This document shows positions 14,068 to 21,709 of a stretch of 64,000 nt of DNA, piece after piece. This stretch comes from Lactobacillus sp. (GTDB lineage: Bacteria; Bacillota; Bacilli; Lactobacillales; Lactobacillaceae), in the NCBI GenBank assembly GCA_030530865.1, contig JAUMUC010000001.1:186001-250000 (forward strand). The letters are read 5' to 3'. Position 1 is the first letter of the stretch; the number at the start of each line of letters is the position of its first letter. The position numbers were made by a program, and so were the translations under genes. The notes beneath the pieces were generated by a model. That model was not told the origin of the DNA. It was given only the letters and a program-made list of their open reading frames with translations, and searched no databases.

Positions 14068-14328
14068 CTATTTATTTAATTGTTTTGTCAAAATTGTGAC
14101 AGTAATAGCAGCAACCAAAATAGGGTAGACAACATTTTGGATTGGCATTGTTAAGCCAACAAATAAGATGGCAATCCCGATTAAGAAAAAGCAAATTGAA
14201 TAAATAGTTAGTGCTTTTTCAGTGATTTTTGGGTAGTTGCTTCTAAACGTTGATTTATTAAATAAAATGAAAAAAGACAGTGCCCAAAGGACAAGTACTA
14301 AAATTGCTGCAAAAATTTTGATAAGCAT
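14068..14328 (-). CDS. Small integral membrane protein of unknown function
   Basis: The ATG at 14328 has an AGAGAGG SD six bases upstream, giving 86 residues. The sequence starts MLIKIFAAILVLVLWALSFF and contains three hydrophobic segments (about residues 3-22, 41-60 and 64-80), with Lys/Arg near the first loop. I recognise no named family. It lies between the stress gene and the putative 6S RNA and is separated from the latter by a hairpin. Confidence 0.7.
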   Translation of the reverse strand: MLIKIFAAILVLVLWALSFFILFNKSTFRSNYPKITEKALTIYSICFFLIGIAILFVGLTMPIQNVVYPILVAAITVTILTKQLNK

Positions 14329-14342
14329 AAATAACCTCTCTA

Positions 14343-14379
14343 AAGTGAAAAGCGACATTCCATAGAATGCCGCTTTTTT
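14343..14379 (-). terminator. Terminator of the putative 6S RNA transcript
   Basis: On the minus strand a 12-bp stem (AAAGCGGCATTC paired with GAATGTCGCTTT, one G-U pair) and a 4-nt loop are followed by TTTT. It separates the upstream RNA gene from the small membrane protein gene. Confidence 0.65.
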
Positions 14380-14577
14380 TATAGCTTAAATCCGAGCTGA
14401 CTGACAAGATAAAATGACGCTTGTTGAACCCGCAATGCTCAATTATTCGGCTGATATCGCAGTGAATATGGATCCTAGTCTAGCTAGTTTTCCGATTCAG
14501 TAGTTATTTACCAGCCACCACGTCTTCTCTTTTGATCGGTCAACTTTATACATTTGCTTGTTGCCCATCTCGGATCA
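14380..14577 (-). ncRNA. ssrS: Putative 6S RNA
   Basis: There is no plausible protein in this 200-nt stretch, but it has a near-consensus promoter upstream and a terminator downstream. The ends pair: AUCCGAG (minus strand 14575-14569) with CUCGGAU (14396-14390), enclosing about 186 nt, the usual 6S length. The interior can form a mostly helical rod with an open centre. The B. subtilis 6S-1 gene also lies next to rarA (yrvN), as here. 6S RNA binds the housekeeping RNA polymerase holoenzyme by mimicking an open promoter. The family name is inferred from context and fold, not from a covariance search. Confidence 0.65.
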
Positions 14578-14582
14578 TCTTT

Positions 14583-14611
14583 ATATTAAGATAAATTCAA
14601 GCAAATGTCAA
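14583..14611 (-). promoter_or_regulatory. Strong promoter of the putative 6S RNA
   Basis: On the minus strand a perfect -35 TTGACA (14611-14606), a 17-bp spacer and a -10 TAATAT (14588-14583) predict a start near 14576. This is the best consensus promoter I found in the window, and it drives no protein-coding gene. Confidence 0.85.
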
Positions 14612-14629
14612 CCAAAAATGTTAACGCTT

Positions 14630-15892
14630 TCACAAATTTTCTCTTTGTAATTTTTTAAGGCGTAAATACTGTTCTAGATATGCTTTTTCGGTCTTGGAAT
14701 TACCCTTAGCTTTAAAATAATTTACGTTTTTTAATGGGGCGGGTAAGTATTGTTGAGCTACCCAGTCATTTGGATAATCATGAGCATATAGATAATGCTG
14801 ACCGCGACCTAATTTTTTTGCACCACGATAATGAGCATCTTGCAAATCTGCTGGAATTTTCCCAGTATTCTTAGTTTTGACATCAGTGATCGCTTCGTTG
14901 ATGGCCATATAAGCACTATTACTCTTAGGTGAAAGAGTTAAATCGATTACTGCGTTTGCTAGGGGAATTCTGGCTTCAGGAAAACCCAATTGATTAGCTG
15001 CTTGTACTGCTAGGACAGTTCGCATGCAGGCATTAGGATTTGCTAGACCCACATCTTCATAGGCAATTACTTGCAATCGCCGGCAGATAGAAATTAAATC
15101 GCCACTTTCAATTAATTTTGCTAAGTAGTGAAGACTAGCATCAGTATCAGAGCCACGAATTGACTTTTGAAAAGCAGACAGAAGATCATAGTGACTATCG
15201 CCTTTTTTATCAAATGCATGTTGACGCATTTGAATTGAATTAGCAATGTCATCGGCAGTAATGTGCTCTTCTGGAGTAGATTTGACCGCCAATTCTAAGC
15301 CGTTTAGCATGGCTCTAAGATCTCCATTACCTTTTTCAAGTAATAAATCAAGTGCATCACTGTCTAGGTAATCTTTAGGTTTTCCTAGTCCTTTATCTGG
15401 ATCGGTTAGAGCTCTTAAGATTGCTTGTCTAGCATCGCTCTCAGTCAATGGCTTTAATTCGAAAATTTGGCAACGCGATCTAATTGCGGGAGTTACTGAG
15501 ATATATGGATTTTCAGTGGTTGCACCGATTAAAATGATCGCACCAGATTCCAGTAGGGGAAGCAAAAAGTCCTGCTTTACTTTATCTAGTCGATGAATTT
15601 CATCCAGCATCAAAATGACATTCCCAGACATTTTGGCTTCTAAAGCAACTTGTTGCAGTTCTTTTTTACCGTCGGTAGCTGCGTTTAATTTTCGAAAAGC
15701 ATATTTAGTTGTTCCAGCAATGGCATTAGCAATACTTGTTTTACCAATACCAGGTGGTCCATAAAGAATCATTGAAGAAAGCATTTTGGCATCTACCATA
15801 CGACGAATGATTTTTCCAGGACCGATTAAATGTTGCTGACCAACTACTTCGTCTAGATTAGTAGGCCGCATTCGATAAGCTAATGGTTTCAT
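14630..15892 (-). CDS. rarA: Replication-associated recombination protein RarA/MgsA
   Basis: An AAA+ ATPase acting at stalled replication forks, related to clamp-loader subunits. The ATG at 15892, preceded by GGAAAGGATTAGC, gives 420 residues beginning MKPLAYRMRP. Walker A GPPGIGKT is at residues 45-52, Walker B is LMLDEIH, sensor 1 is GATTEN, and the C-terminal tetramerisation domain contains ANAVIDLTLSPKSNSAY and YPNDWVAQQYLP. It is probably cotranscribed with the DUF1694 gene just upstream (1-bp gap). Confidence 0.95.
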   Translation of the reverse strand: MKPLAYRMRPTNLDEVVGQQHLIGPGKIIRRMVDAKMLSSMILYGPPGIGKTSIANAIAGTTKYAFRKLNAATDGKKELQQVALEAKMSGNVILMLDEIHRLDKVKQDFLLPLLESGAIILIGATTENPYISVTPAIRSRCQIFELKPLTESDARQAILRALTDPDKGLGKPKDYLDSDALDLLLEKGNGDLRAMLNGLELAVKSTPEEHITADDIANSIQMRQHAFDKKGDSHYDLLSAFQKSIRGSDTDASLHYLAKLIESGDLISICRRLQVIAYEDVGLANPNACMRTVLAVQAANQLGFPEARIPLANAVIDLTLSPKSNSAYMAINEAITDVKTKNTGKIPADLQDAHYRGAKKLGRGQHYLYAHDYPNDWVAQQYLPAPLKNVNYFKAKGNSKTEKAYLEQYLRLKKLQRENL

Positions 15893-15893
15893 G

Positions 15894-16355
15894 CTAATCC
15901 TTTCCAAATAATTTTTTCCAAAAGCCGACTTTTTTAGGCTCAGCTAATTTTTCAGTCGGAAATTCAGGTGGGTAAACTTGGGTGAGGGCGATTCTTGGCC
16001 GATTGATTGCTTCATTAGAAACAACCAAAATGGCAGGTTCGTCTGCACCAGTGAGGGCATTCTCATTATTTACCAAGGTGAATTGAATATCATGTTGACT
16101 AGCTTCTTTCATCACAAGTGAAACGAAGGGGTGAGTGCTATCATTGCCATTGATTAACAAATGATATGGTTGATAATCATCTAGGTGTTTCATAAAGATA
16201 TCTTGTAAATCTTTGTTGAGAATCTCTTGATTAGAAAGTTTCAAATAAACTCTTTCTCGCAGTGAACCAAGAAAATGACGTCGTTGATCTGGTAAAGTTT
16301 CGTGTTTAACGCCGTTGGCAGCATTTTGCACTCTTTGAGATAAATCTTCAGTCAT
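15894..16355 (-). CDS. DUF1694 (YueI-like) family protein
   Basis: A 153-residue cytoplasmic protein with the YueI/DUF1694 pattern: LPDQRRHFLGSLRERVYLKL near residue 20, a central PYHLLINGN region, VNNENALTGADEPAILVVSNEAIN, and a basic C-terminal tail WKKLFGKD. The function is unknown. Other members occur beside rarA or other housekeeping genes. An SD (AAGGAGG) precedes the ATG at 16355. Confidence 0.85.
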   Translation of the reverse strand: MTEDLSQRVQNAANGVKHETLPDQRRHFLGSLRERVYLKLSNQEILNKDLQDIFMKHLDDYQPYHLLINGNDSTHPFVSLVMKEASQHDIQFTLVNNENALTGADEPAILVVSNEAINRPRIALTQVYPPEFPTEKLAEPKKVGFWKKLFGKD

Positions 16356-16386
16356 TTATGTGTCCTCCTTATTGTTTCTATTGTAC

Positions 16387-16420
16387 GAAAAAAAGCTTTC
16401 TCTTGGTAGAGAAAGCTTTT
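16387..16420 (-). terminator. Intrinsic terminator of rpsD
   Basis: A 12-bp perfect stem (16391-16402 with 16409-16420, AAAAGCTTTCTC on the plus strand), a 6-nt loop, and a U-tract on the minus strand directly follow the rpsD stop. Confidence 0.85.
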
Positions 16421-16432
16421 GAAATCCAAAAA

Positions 16433-17044
16433 TTAGATTAACTTGTTGTAGTATTCAACAACTAAAGCTTCGTTGATTTCTGGTTCCATTTCGTCACGTT
16501 CTGGTAAACGAACTAAGCTACCTTCCATCTTGTTTTCATCAAATGAAACAAATGATGGACGAGCAACAGCTGCTTCCAAAGCGTCCTTAACTTGTTGCAA
16601 GTTACGTGATTTTTCCCGTAAGCCGATTGTTTGACCAATCTTAACTTCGTATGAAGGGATATCAACACGCTTACCATCAACAGTAATGTGACCGTGGTTT
16701 ACCAATTGACGAGCTTGTTCACGAGTAGTAGCAAGACCTAAACGGTAAACAACGTTGTCCAAACGACGTTCAAGTAAAGCCATGAAGTTAACACCGTGTT
16801 GACCTTCACGAATCTTACCTGCACGAACGAACAAAGTTCTAAATTGACGTTCGTTCAAACCGAACATCCAACGTAACTTTTGCTTTTCGTGTAATTGTTC
16901 ACCGTATTCTGAAAGGCGTGAACGGTTGTTAGGACCGTGTTGACCTGGTGCATAGTTACGGCGAGCGATTTCCTTACCAGTACCTGATAATGAAATACCT
17001 AAACGTCTTGAACGTTTCCATGATGGACCTGTGTATCTTGACAT
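16433..17044 (-). CDS. rpsD: 30S ribosomal protein S4
   Basis: S4 nucleates assembly of the 30S body by binding 16S rRNA. The ATG at 17044 follows TTGGAGGATATTT and gives the usual 203 residues beginning [16 protein letters not shown]. The protein has the basic N-terminal domain and the S4 RNA-binding fold (about residues 93-155: [28 protein letters not shown]). It lacks the zinc-binding Cys cluster of some S4 variants. It is monocistronic, with its own promoter, structured leader and terminator. Confidence 0.98.
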   Translation of the reverse strand: MSRYTGPSWKRSRRLGISLSGTGKEIARRNYAPGQHGPNNRSRLSEYGEQLHEKQKLRWMFGLNERQFRTLFVRAGKIREGQHGVNFMALLERRLDNVVYRLGLATTREQARQLVNHGHITVDGKRVDIPSYEVKIGQTIGLREKSRNLQQVKDALEAAVARPSFVSFDENKMEGSLVRLPERDEMEPEINEALVVEYYNKLI

Positions 17045-17060
17045 AAATATCCTCCAATAA

Positions 17061-17216
17061 ATAAAAACAATTAATTTGGAGTAAAATATTAAGAATAGGT
17101 TCGACATTCGTGCATCTTAAATTGCATGTTCACCCAATGCAGCCGGGGTTACTAATTCACTAAACGTATTAAGATGTTGACGAGCTTGCCACCTATTGCT
17201 GCAAATATTTTACACG
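17061..17216 (-). ncRNA. Putative S4-binding leader of rpsD
   Basis: The rpsD 5' UTR is about 170 nt and folds: AAUAGGU (minus strand 17197-17191) pairs with ACCUAUU (17100-17094), and ACAUCUUAA near 17175 pairs with UUAAGAUGC near 17115. Firmicute rpsD genes are known to be repressed by S4 binding to such a leader, which contains a pseudoknot. The structure and the location match; I could not verify the exact motif. Confidence 0.6.
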
Positions 17217-17222
17217 AAGAAA

Positions 17223-17251
17223 ATTATAACAATTTTTTTGGATGAAAACAA
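17223..17251 (-). promoter_or_regulatory. rpsD promoter
   Basis: Minus strand: -35 TTGTTT (17251-17246), a 17-bp spacer, -10 TATAAT (17228-17223), with TG one base before the -10. The start site would be near 17216. Confidence 0.75.
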
Positions 17252-17293
17252 GTTAGAAAAATTGCTTAGTTAGTATTTACTAGCCTTTTTCTT

Positions 17294-17302
17294 TGGTATA
17301 AT
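17294..17302 (+). promoter_or_regulatory. Extended -10 promoter of ezrA
   Basis: TGGTATAAT (TG 17294-17295, hexamer 17297-17302) lies 23 bp before the ezrA ATG. It is divergent from the rpsD promoter. Confidence 0.65.
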
Positions 17303-17325
17303 TAGACTAGATTTGGAGGAATAAT

Positions 17326-19041
17326 ATGTCACAGCCACATACTTATTTATTTATATTACTCATTATTCTAGTTTTGGCACTAGTTGGCTTCATTTTTTAC
17401 ACAAAGCGTAAGCAAATCAATTTAGTTGATGAAATTGAACAAAAATTGATTATGATTAGCAATTTGCGTTTGAACAAAGATATTAAGAAAATTGAAAAAA
17501 TGGAGTTGGCTGGCGAAAGCTTGGAAACTTTGAACATTTGGAAGAAGCGATTACACGATTTGCACAATCGAGACATTCCTGAAATTAATCGCTTATTAAG
17601 TGTTGCCACTGATCTAAATGCTAAATACCGCTTATACGGTGCTAATAAAGAACTTGATCAAGCTAGTGAAAAGATGGATAAAGCAATCGAAGCGGCCAAA
17701 AATATTCGTGACATTTTTACTCAACTGCTTGAATCTAATAAAGAAAATCAAGCTCAATACGAAAAGTTAAATAAGCTTTATGTTGACTTAAGAAAGAATG
17801 TTTTAGCTCATTCATACAAATATGGTGTTGCTGAAGAACAATTAGAAGATAATTTGAGCACAATGGAAGTTGATTTTGCTGAATCACGCTCACTTAGTTC
17901 ACAAGGTGACCATGCTGAAGCTAAGCATACACTCGATTCTTTGCAAGTTAAGATTAGTGAAATGCAAAAACAATTGCCTCAAATCGAAGAAGCTCAAAGA
18001 CAATTGCATCAAGTTTTCCAAGATCAATTACGTGAATTGAAGCGGACATTAATTGGTATGCAAGATCAAGGTTACGCTTTTTCTGAAGATGACCTTAATG
18101 ATCAAATTGAAAAATTATATGATGAACTTGACCAAATTGATGAATTACTTCGTAAGTTGCAATTGGTCGAAGCTAATAAGCGAATTGAAAATGTCAAAAC
18201 GCAAATTAATACCTTATATGACACTTTGGCTGTAGAATATAAGGCACGACCATTTGTTGAAAAGAACCAAGATAAGATGTTGCAACTTTTGAATGAAGCT
18301 AAAGAAAAATCTGACGCTTTGCTTGAAAAAGTACAACATATCGATGAAAGTTATGAATTAACTCATGGTGAATTAGACGATTGTAAGCAATTTGTGCAAA
18401 CAGTAATTGATATGCAAGCTGAATATCAAGCTGATCTACAAAAAATTGCTGACAAGACTGCGGTTTATTCTAAGATCAAAGCTGCTTGGACAGAAAATAT
18501 TGAAGACTTGAAGCATATTGATGAAAATGAAAAAGCGATGCTTGATGATCTTTCTGGCTTATACGCTTCAGAAAACATTGCTAATGATTCAATTGCTTCA
18601 TTTAAGCAAGAAGTTTCCTTAGTATACCGTAGAATGGAACGTCGTAATTTGCCTGGTAAACCAGACGGATTTTTACAAATGTACACTTTGGTAGTTAATG
18701 AAATTGCTAAAGTTAGTCAAGAATTAGATCAAGTCAGATTGAATATGGAAAAGATTTCTGAAGAGCTAATTCAAATTTCAGATGATGTTGAACGGTTGAA
18801 GCGAGAAGCAGATGAAATTATTAATGCTGCTAACTTAGTCGAATTAACGTTACAATATTCAAATAAGTTCTCTGATCGGGAAAGTATGCAAACTGCACAA
18901 CAAGAAGCATTGGATTTATATCAAAATAAATATGATTACAAGAATGCTCTTGATGTCATTGCAGTAGCATTAGAAAAAGCCGAACCTGGCAGTTATCAGA
19001 GACTTGAACAAACATACTATACAGAACACAATAACAATTAA
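17326..19041 (+). CDS. ezrA: Septation ring formation regulator EzrA
   Basis: EzrA is a membrane-anchored regulator that limits FtsZ ring formation and links division to wall synthesis. The 571-residue length is typical. One N-terminal transmembrane segment (about residues 5-25) is followed by long Glu/Lys/Gln-rich helices forming spectrin-like coiled-coil repeats to the C terminus. It follows GGAGGAATAAT. It is next to a cysteine desulfurase/thiI pair, a neighbourhood also seen in other Firmicutes. Confidence 0.93.
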   Translation: MSQPHTYLFILLIILVLALVGFIFYTKRKQINLVDEIEQKLIMISNLRLNKDIKKIEKMELAGESLETLNIWKKRLHDLHNRDIPEINRLLSVATDLNAKYRLYGANKELDQASEKMDKAIEAAKNIRDIFTQLLESNKENQAQYEKLNKLYVDLRKNVLAHSYKYGVAEEQLEDNLSTMEVDFAESRSLSSQGDHAEAKHTLDSLQVKISEMQKQLPQIEEAQRQLHQVFQDQLRELKRTLIGMQDQGYAFSEDDLNDQIEKLYDELDQIDELLRKLQLVEANKRIENVKTQINTLYDTLAVEYKARPFVEKNQDKMLQLLNEAKEKSDALLEKVQHIDESYELTHGELDDCKQFVQTVIDMQAEYQADLQKIADKTAVYSKIKAAWTENIEDLKHIDENEKAMLDDLSGLYASENIANDSIASFKQEVSLVYRRMERRNLPGKPDGFLQMYTLVVNEIAKVSQELDQVRLNMEKISEELIQISDDVERLKREADEIINAANLVELTLQYSNKFSDRESMQTAQQEALDLYQNKYDYKNALDVIAVALEKAEPGSYQRLEQTYYTEHNNN

Positions 19042-19064
19042 TGCAAATTAATTGTTATTATTTT
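19030..19064 (+). terminator. AT-rich inverted repeat at the end of ezrA
   Basis: A perfect 12-bp inverted repeat (AATAACAATTAA at 19030-19041 with 19048-19059) includes the ezrA stop codon and runs into ATTTT. The stem has almost no G-C pairs, so as a terminator it would be weak. Confidence 0.45.
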
Positions 19065-19081
19065 GCTTTAGGAGAATTAGA

Positions 19082-20242
19082 TTGATCTATTTTGATAACA
19101 GTGCTACGACAAAAATTAATCCAGAAGTTTTAGCAACTTATAACAAGGTTGCAACTGATATCTGGGGCAATCCTTCCAGCCTACATGCATTAGGGGACCG
19201 GGCACATCAACTATTAGAAAGTGCACGCGAGCAAGTTGCCAAATTATTAGGCGTAAAAGCTTCGGAAATCTTTTTTACTTCAGGTGGTACTGAATCAAAT
19301 AATACGGCAATCAAAGGAGCAGCTTATAGTAAGCAAACCTTTGGTAAACACATTATTACCACGCAAATTGAGCATGCTTCGGTTGGACAAGCATTTTCTG
19401 AACTAGAAGATGATGGCTTTGAAGTTACTAGATTGCCAGTTGATAAGGATGGATTTGTTTCTCCTGAATCTTTAAAAAAGGCCATTCGAAAAGATACCAT
19501 TTTAGTTTCTATTATGGCTGTTAATAATGAAATTGGTTCGATTCAACCAATTCATGAGTTTAGCAAGATTTTGGCTGATCACCCAAATATCCTATTTCAT
19601 GTGGATACTGTGCAAGCAATTGGTAAGGGGATCTGGGATCAAGTTATGGATCCTCGAGTTGACATGTTCAGCTTATCTTCTCACAAGTTTCATGGCCCTC
19701 GTGGTGTTGGGATCCTTTATAAAAAAGTTTCTAAACAAATTTGGCCATTGCATAATGGCGGAGGTCAAGAAACTGGCTTGCGGTCAGGTACAGAAAATTT
19801 ACCAGCAATTGCAGCCATGGCTAAAGCGTTACGCTTAACACTTGAAAATGAACTAGCTGACAGTCAACGTGAAAGAGCGGTCAAAGAACACATCTTGGAA
19901 GGTGTTCGTGACTTGCCAGGAATTACGATTTTTTCACCAGCAAATGACCACTTCGCACCACACATTTTGTGTTTAGCACTGAAAGGCATTCGTGGTGAAA
20001 CCTTAGTTCATACGCTTGAACAAGATGAAATATATGTTTCAACTACATCAGCATGCCATTCCAAGACTTTTAAAGAAGCAGGAACACTCATGGCGATGAA
20101 TATTCCGGAAGCAATCGCAACTGGAGCAATTCGCTTGAGTTTTGATGCAGAAAATACGCTGGCTGAAGCTGATCAGTTCTTGGTAGCATTTAAAAAACTA
20201 TACGATCATTTTGCAAAAATAAATCACTTAGGAGACAAATAG
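19082..20242 (+). CDS. Cysteine desulfurase paired with ThiI
   Basis: A PLP enzyme that takes sulfur from cysteine as a persulfide. TTG 19082 is used because TTAGGAG precedes it; the protein is 386 residues starting MIYFDNSATTK. The PLP lysine lies in LSSHKFHGPRG and the catalytic Cys loop in STTSACHSK. The IscS/NifS fold is complete. It abuts thiI with no gap, so it most likely supplies sulfur to ThiI for 4-thiouridine, as NifZ does in B. subtilis. A second desulfurase sits by mnmA (47920). Confidence 0.93.
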   Translation: MIYFDNSATTKINPEVLATYNKVATDIWGNPSSLHALGDRAHQLLESAREQVAKLLGVKASEIFFTSGGTESNNTAIKGAAYSKQTFGKHIITTQIEHASVGQAFSELEDDGFEVTRLPVDKDGFVSPESLKKAIRKDTILVSIMAVNNEIGSIQPIHEFSKILADHPNILFHVDTVQAIGKGIWDQVMDPRVDMFSLSSHKFHGPRGVGILYKKVSKQIWPLHNGGGQETGLRSGTENLPAIAAMAKALRLTLENELADSQRERAVKEHILEGVRDLPGITIFSPANDHFAPHILCLALKGIRGETLVHTLEQDEIYVSTTSACHSKTFKEAGTLMAMNIPEAIATGAIRLSFDAENTLAEADQFLVAFKKLYDHFAKINHLGDK

Positions 20243-21460
20243 ATGAATTATACAGAAGTGATGGTTCGTTACGGTGAGCTTTCAACTAAAGGTAAAAACC
20301 GTAAGGACTTCATTAATCGCTTATCAAACAATATTCAAAAGGTTTTATATGATTTTCCAGATTTGGAATTTCACCCTCGTCATGACAGAATGCACATTGT
20401 TTTGCATGGCACACCTTTTGAAGAAGTTGATGAACGCCTTTCTAAGGTATTTGGAATTCAAACTTATTCACCAGTAGTTAAGTGTGAACGAACTTTAGAA
20501 AAAATCGAAGAAACTGCTTTGGAAGTTATGAAAGCAACTTTTAAGACTGGAATGACTTTTAAAGTAAATTGTCGTCGAAGCGATCATAAATTCACTTACG
20601 ATACCAACGAAATCAACCAAAAGGTTGCCGCATATTTATATGAAAATATGGACAATTTAAAGGCAGAAATGAAACACCCAGATCTTGTCTTAAGAATTGA
20701 AGTTAGACTTGATGCAATCTATATTTCTAGCGTTTTGATTAAAGGTGCTGGAGGAATGCCAGTTGGTACAGCAGGTAAGGCTGTGATGATGCTTTCTGGT
20801 GGGATTGATTCTCCAGTTGCTTCATACTTAGCTCTAAAACGTGGAATTGATATTGAGATGGTGCACTTCTTTAGTCCACCATACACTTCAGATAAGGCTT
20901 TAAGTAAGGCTAAAGAATTAGCAGGAATTTTGGCAAACTATTCTGGAAAAATTAATTTTATTGCAGTGCCATTTTCTGAAATTCAAGAAACTATTAAAGA
21001 AAAACTGCCAGAAGGATATTTGATGACTATCCAACGTCGTTTTATGCTTCATTTGGCAGATAAGGTTCGTGAAAAACGTGGTGGATTAGCCATTATCAAT
21101 GGTGAAAGTGTCGGACAAGTAGCTAGTCAAACTTTGGAATCAATGGTAGCAATCAATGATGTCACAGCGACACCAGTTTTGCGTCCAGTGGTAACCATGG
21201 ATAAGACAGAAATTATCGATTTAGCTCAAAAAATTGGTACTTTTGATCTTTCAATTAAGCCTTTTGAAGATTGTTGTACGATTTTTGCACCACAACGTCC
21301 AAAGACTAAACCACATTTAGATAAAGCTAGAAAATACGAAGCTGAATTGGATATTGATGGCTTGATTGATCGGGCTATGGCGGGAATTCAAGTAACGCCA
21401 ATTTTGCCAGATCAAAAGTTTTTGCAGAATAAATCTGCTGAAGATGCAGAATTACTTTAA
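20243..21460 (+). CDS. thiI: tRNA 4-thiouridine synthase ThiI
   Basis: Adenylates and thiolates U8 of tRNA. The 405-residue protein has an N-terminal ferredoxin-like/THUMP region (about residues 1-165) and a PP-loop ATPase domain with SGGIDS at 185-190. There is no C-terminal rhodanese domain, so it is the short Firmicute form that takes sulfur from a dedicated desulfurase. The gene next door fits. A Cys pair (EDCCTIFAP) near residue 345 may take part in sulfur transfer; that is inference. Confidence 0.96.
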   Translation: MNYTEVMVRYGELSTKGKNRKDFINRLSNNIQKVLYDFPDLEFHPRHDRMHIVLHGTPFEEVDERLSKVFGIQTYSPVVKCERTLEKIEETALEVMKATFKTGMTFKVNCRRSDHKFTYDTNEINQKVAAYLYENMDNLKAEMKHPDLVLRIEVRLDAIYISSVLIKGAGGMPVGTAGKAVMMLSGGIDSPVASYLALKRGIDIEMVHFFSPPYTSDKALSKAKELAGILANYSGKINFIAVPFSEIQETIKEKLPEGYLMTIQRRFMLHLADKVREKRGGLAIINGESVGQVASQTLESMVAINDVTATPVLRPVVTMDKTEIIDLAQKIGTFDLSIKPFEDCCTIFAPQRPKTKPHLDKARKYEAELDIDGLIDRAMAGIQVTPILPDQKFLQNKSAEDAELL

Positions 21461-21466
21461 AAAGCA

Positions 21467-21475
21467 TGGTATAAT
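21467..21475 (+). promoter_or_regulatory. Extended -10 promoter of the valS leader
   Basis: TGGTATAAT (TG 21467-21468, hexamer 21470-21475) starts directly after the thiI stop and puts the start near 21482, just before the T-box stem I. Confidence 0.65.
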
Positions 21476-21481
21476 ACTTTG

Positions 21482-21697
21482 CATATGAGTCTAAGAGGAA
21501 AAAGCTCACCAACAGAGAGATGTGTTTGCTGAGAAACATCAGAGCTTATAAGTAGCTTAGAGTAATTGTTAACTGAACTAACAGTAGGTTAATACGGTTG
21601 GCACCGTTACCGCCATTCAAGCGAAGTGATTTACACTTAAAATAGGTGGTACCGCGGTTAATAATCGTCCTAGACTAATTAGTCTAGGACTTTTTTT
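21482..21697 (+). ncRNA. T-box riboswitch controlling valS
   Basis: Contains the T-box consensus AGGTGGTACCGCGGT at 21644-21658, whose UGGU-type bulge pairs with the acceptor end of uncharged tRNA. A strong terminator follows (10-bp stem 21667-21676/21681-21690, loop AATT, seven T). Stem I can be drawn from CTAAG/CTTAG and AAGCTC/GAGCTT pairs; the 3' side of the internal loop holds ATAAGTAG, where GTA (21552-21554) would be a valine specifier. High uncharged tRNA-Val should favour the antiterminator and valS expression. The specifier is my reading of the fold. Confidence 0.93.
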
Positions 21698-21709
21698 ATG
21701 GAGGACAGC

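Noticed and set aside
13809-14099. A plus-strand 96-codon frame opposite the universal stress gene.
   Set aside because: It has no SD, and the real gene on the other strand has clear family motifs and a promoter.
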